DNA of 64,000 nucleotides from an uncultured Microbacterium sp. (GTDB lineage: Bacteria > Actinomycetota > Actinomycetes > Actinomycetales > Microbacteriaceae). Both the position numbers and the translations under genes were made by a program. This document shows, piece after piece, positions 62,112 through 64,000 of this stretch (its first letter is position 1; the number at the start of each line of letters is the position of its first letter). The stretch covers positions 62,001-126,000 of the forward strand of contig NZ_FLQR01000007.1 in the NCBI RefSeq assembly GCF_900078385.1. The letters are read 5' to 3'. The notes beneath the pieces were generated by a model. It was not told the origin of the DNA. It searched no databases and saw only the letters and a program-made list of their open reading frames with translations.

Positions 62112-64000
62112 TCAGCGCACGGTGATGCGCACGCTGCCCGAGGTCGAGCCGGTCGTCTGCGCCGAGCCGCTGTAGACGGCCGTGACCGAGGTCACGCCCG
62201 TGCGGGAGAACGTCACCGGGGCCGTGGCCTTGCCGTTCTTCAGCACGGCGGTCGCGATGACCTTGCCTCCCGCGACGAACCGGACCGAGCCGGTCGGCGT
62301 GTGGTTCGCACCGGTCACCGTGACGGTCAGAGCGACCGCGGCGTTCCGCTTCACGGACGTCTTCGCGGCCTTCACCGTCGTGCGGCTCGCGGCCTTCGTG
62401 ACCGTGAGGGACGTCGCGACGCTGCGGGAGGCACCGGCGCGCGGGCCTCCCGCGAACTGCGCGACCAGCTGGTGCTTCCCGACGCTCAGCGCCGGAAGCG
62501 TGACCGTCGCGACGCCGTTCTTGGCGGCGCCCTTCGCGATCACCTTCGCGCCCTCGCGGATCTCGACGGCGCCGTTCTGTGCGCCGGAGACCGTGATCTT
62601 CGCCGCGACCTTCGCCCCGTAGGGCGCCGTGGCCCTGTCGAGGCGGAGGGACGTCGTCGTGGCCAGCGCGTCGGCGAAGGCATCCGTGGCCTTCCCGAGC
62701 TTCAGGAAGACCGTCTCGCCGGTGGCATCCTTCAGCCCGTCGTTGTCGGTGACGCCGTAGAGCCGACCGTCGGCCGCGATGGTGAAGCCCTCGAGCTTCT
62801 CCTGCGTCCACCCGTCGGTGGCGCGGAGCGCGGGGAGCACATCGATCGCGAGCCTCTTCTCCAGGATCGGCAGCGGCGCGGTGGTCGGGTCGGATACCCG
62901 TCCGTCCTGGTACGGCACCGTCACGGTGTAGATCCGCTTGGTGCGGGCGGCCGGTCCGTTCAGCTTGTCGCGCTCGATCACCGCGAAGGTGTGGTCGTCG
63001 ACCGCGGTGATCTCCGACAGGCCCACCCAGTCACCGCTGCCGCGGAGGGGCGACTGCAGGCGGTAGCCGTACCAGTGGAACGACGCGTCGCTCACGTCGT
63101 AGCGGCCGATCCGCACCACGTCATCGCCCTCGAAGTCCTCGAGCGTCGCGAGGTCGGACCAGAGCGGCCGCTGGATGACGAACCAGACGTGCTCGCCGCC
63201 GGCGTCGGTCGTCGCGGTGACGCCCTCGAGCCCCCAGTTCTTGATCTTCGACGAGACGTCGGCCGGCAGCGCGATCCGCTCCTGCACCGCCCCGGCGTCG
63301 TCCGCGCGGACCAACACGTTCTTGTCGCCGGTCGCACCCTCCGAGGCGAGCCAGAACCCGCCCTGCGGGCGCGCGAACACGCCTTCGACATCGAGGGCGA
63401 CGGCTGAGCCGCCGTCGGTGATCGGAACGGAGCGGGTGACGCGCGCGGGGGTCTTCGACACGTCGATCTGGAACAGCGTGCCGCTCTTGATGACCGTGTC
63501 CGCCGCGCTCCACAGCGTCGACGCATCGGTCGGGTCGCCCGACAGCGCGCCGAGCGCCTGCCAGCCGATCGGAGCGCCGCTGGCGTCGTCGTCGGAGACG
63601 ATCGTCGGGTACGTCGCCCGACCGGGCTTCCACTCGTAGATGCCGACGGTGGCGCGGACGTTGACCGCCGCGTCATCCGTCTCGCTGGAGACCGCGAAGA
63701 GCCCGCGCGAGGGGATCGGGAGCAGGCCCTCGGGTCCGTTCGTCGCCGGGAGCAGCTGGGTGAATGCCGGCGCGGCCGGGTCGGTCATGTCATAGACGGC
63801 CACGACGTTGCTGCGCTCCGACCCGACGAACGCGTACGTCGTGCCGTCGTACTCCGCGACGGCGAGCCCCTCGGGCTCGGCACCCTTCTTCGCGGCACGG
63901 TCGTCGTTGTACACGCCGTGCCGGATGGCGAGCCGCTCGAACGAGTTCCCGGCATCCCACACGACCGTGCCGGCCTTGTCGAAGACGGTCCAGCCGCGCG
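62112..64000 (-). CDS. Secreted esterase-like-phytase/choice-of-anchor family protein, 5' end outside the window
   Basis: About 629 codons are visible and the frame is open to the right edge (GWTVFDKAGTVVWDAGNSFERLA), so the start lies outside. The visible N-part looks like a beta-propeller of the choice-of-anchor I type (VYNDDRAAKKGAEPEGLAVA, VYDMTDPAAPAFTQLL). The middle is the esterase-like activity of phytase domain (LEGVTATTDAGGEHVWFVIQ, LSEITAVDDHTFAVIERD, EKLEGFTIAADGRLYGVTDN). Two Ig-like domains (about the last 180 residues) end it. It is probably an extracellular phosphoesterase. There is no LPxTG motif at the C-terminus. Confidence 0.87.
   Translation of the reverse strand, partial: RGWTVFDKAGTVVWDAGNSFERLAIRHGVYNDDRAAKKGAEPEGLAVAEYDGTTYAFVGSERSNVVAVYDMTDPAAPAFTQLLPATNGPEGLLPIPSRGLFAVSSETDDAAVNVRATVGIYEWKPGRATYPTIVSDDDASGAPIGWQALGALSGDPTDASTLWSAADTVIKSGTLFQIDVSKTPARVTRSVPITDGGSAVALDVEGVFARPQGGFWLASEGATGDKNVLVRADDAGAVQERIALPADVSSKIKNWGLEGVTATTDAGGEHVWFVIQRPLWSDLATLEDFEGDDVVRIGRYDVSDASFHWYGYRLQSPLRGSGDWVGLSEITAVDDHTFAVIERDKLNGPAARTKRIYTVTVPYQDGRVSDPTTAPLPILEKRLAIDVLPALRATDGWTQEKLEGFTIAADGRLYGVTDNDGLKDATGETVFLKLGKATDAFADALATTTSLRLDRATAPYGAKVAAKITVSGAQNGAVEIREGAKVIAKGAAKNGVATVTLPALSVGKHQLVAQFAGGPRAGASRSVATSLTVTKAASRTTVKAAKTSVKRNAAVALTVTVTGANHTPTGSVRFVAGGKVIATAVLKNGKATAPVTFSRTGVTSVTAVYSGSAQTTGSTSGSVRITVR

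Overview
The window is very G+C-rich and densely packed. Genes lie on both strands, many stop/start codons overlap as ATGA or GTGA, and GTG starts are common. The heat-shock genes sit under HspR/HAIR-type control, and the hexamer GCATCC/GGATGC recurs throughout. Together these suggest a Microbacteriaceae actinobacterium, most likely Microbacterium or a close relative (inference from family-level similarity; no search was run). I see no rRNA, insertion sequence, prophage or CRISPR array. One tRNA (Gly, anticodon CCC) is present. The first and last genes run off the window.

Left part, 1-24 kb: mainly housekeeping and small-molecule genes. In order: an M13 peptidase (partial), a DUF308-lipase fusion, a MATE exporter, a SpoU methyltransferase, mntH-mntR with a strong operator-like palindrome, an SDR oxidoreductase, a HAD-IIA phosphatase followed by two tiny coupled membrane peptides, pyrE, pntAB, a secreted trypsin-like protease, xth, a VOC-HxlR-DHFR-like operon, a two-component system, an FMN reductase, a NatAB-type ABC exporter, a VOC protein, an RraA-like protein, a nitroreductase, and an HTH regulator divergent from an MFS exporter.

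Middle, 25-29 kb: a compact type III polyketide synthase - methyltransferase - FAD monooxygenase operon, facing a UbiA prenyltransferase. The first three parallel the srsABC phenolic-lipid pathway of Streptomyces. 29.3-38.1 kb: clpB (lacking the N domain, under a HAIR box), and just upstream on the same strand seven tightly coupled genes: receiver-PIG-L deacetylase fusion, ATP-grasp, PHP, GT2 synthase, a 46-aa membrane peptide, a lone receiver, and a membrane PAS histidine kinase. This looks like a two-component-controlled polysaccharide synthesis and modification system and is the best candidate here for an undescribed system.

38-49.6 kb: a GlxA-type regulator divergent from a 38-aa membrane peptide, a membrane-anchored unknown, two GT4 glycosyltransferases, a secreted EEP-fold protein, an unknown protein, a zinc alcohol dehydrogenase, and the dnaK-grpE-dnaJ-hspR operon. 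50-52.8 kb: three substrates with SipW-type signal peptides followed directly by their SipW-like signal peptidase, resembling the TasA/SipW matrix-fibre arrangement. 52.8-64 kb: two GNAT acetyltransferases, a UMF1-type MFS protein, a BCCT transporter, two divergent MarR-like proteins with glycine- or histidine-rich tails, dcd, tRNA-Gly, a secreted Ig-like protein, an S4 RNA-binding protein, a lipoprotein and a partial secreted phytase-esterase-like protein.

Across the window about twenty genes carry a TANNNT-like hexamer 5-8 nt before the start codon, so leaderless transcription appears to be the rule for first genes. Leaders with Shine-Dalgarno sites occur mostly at secreted-protein and stress genes.
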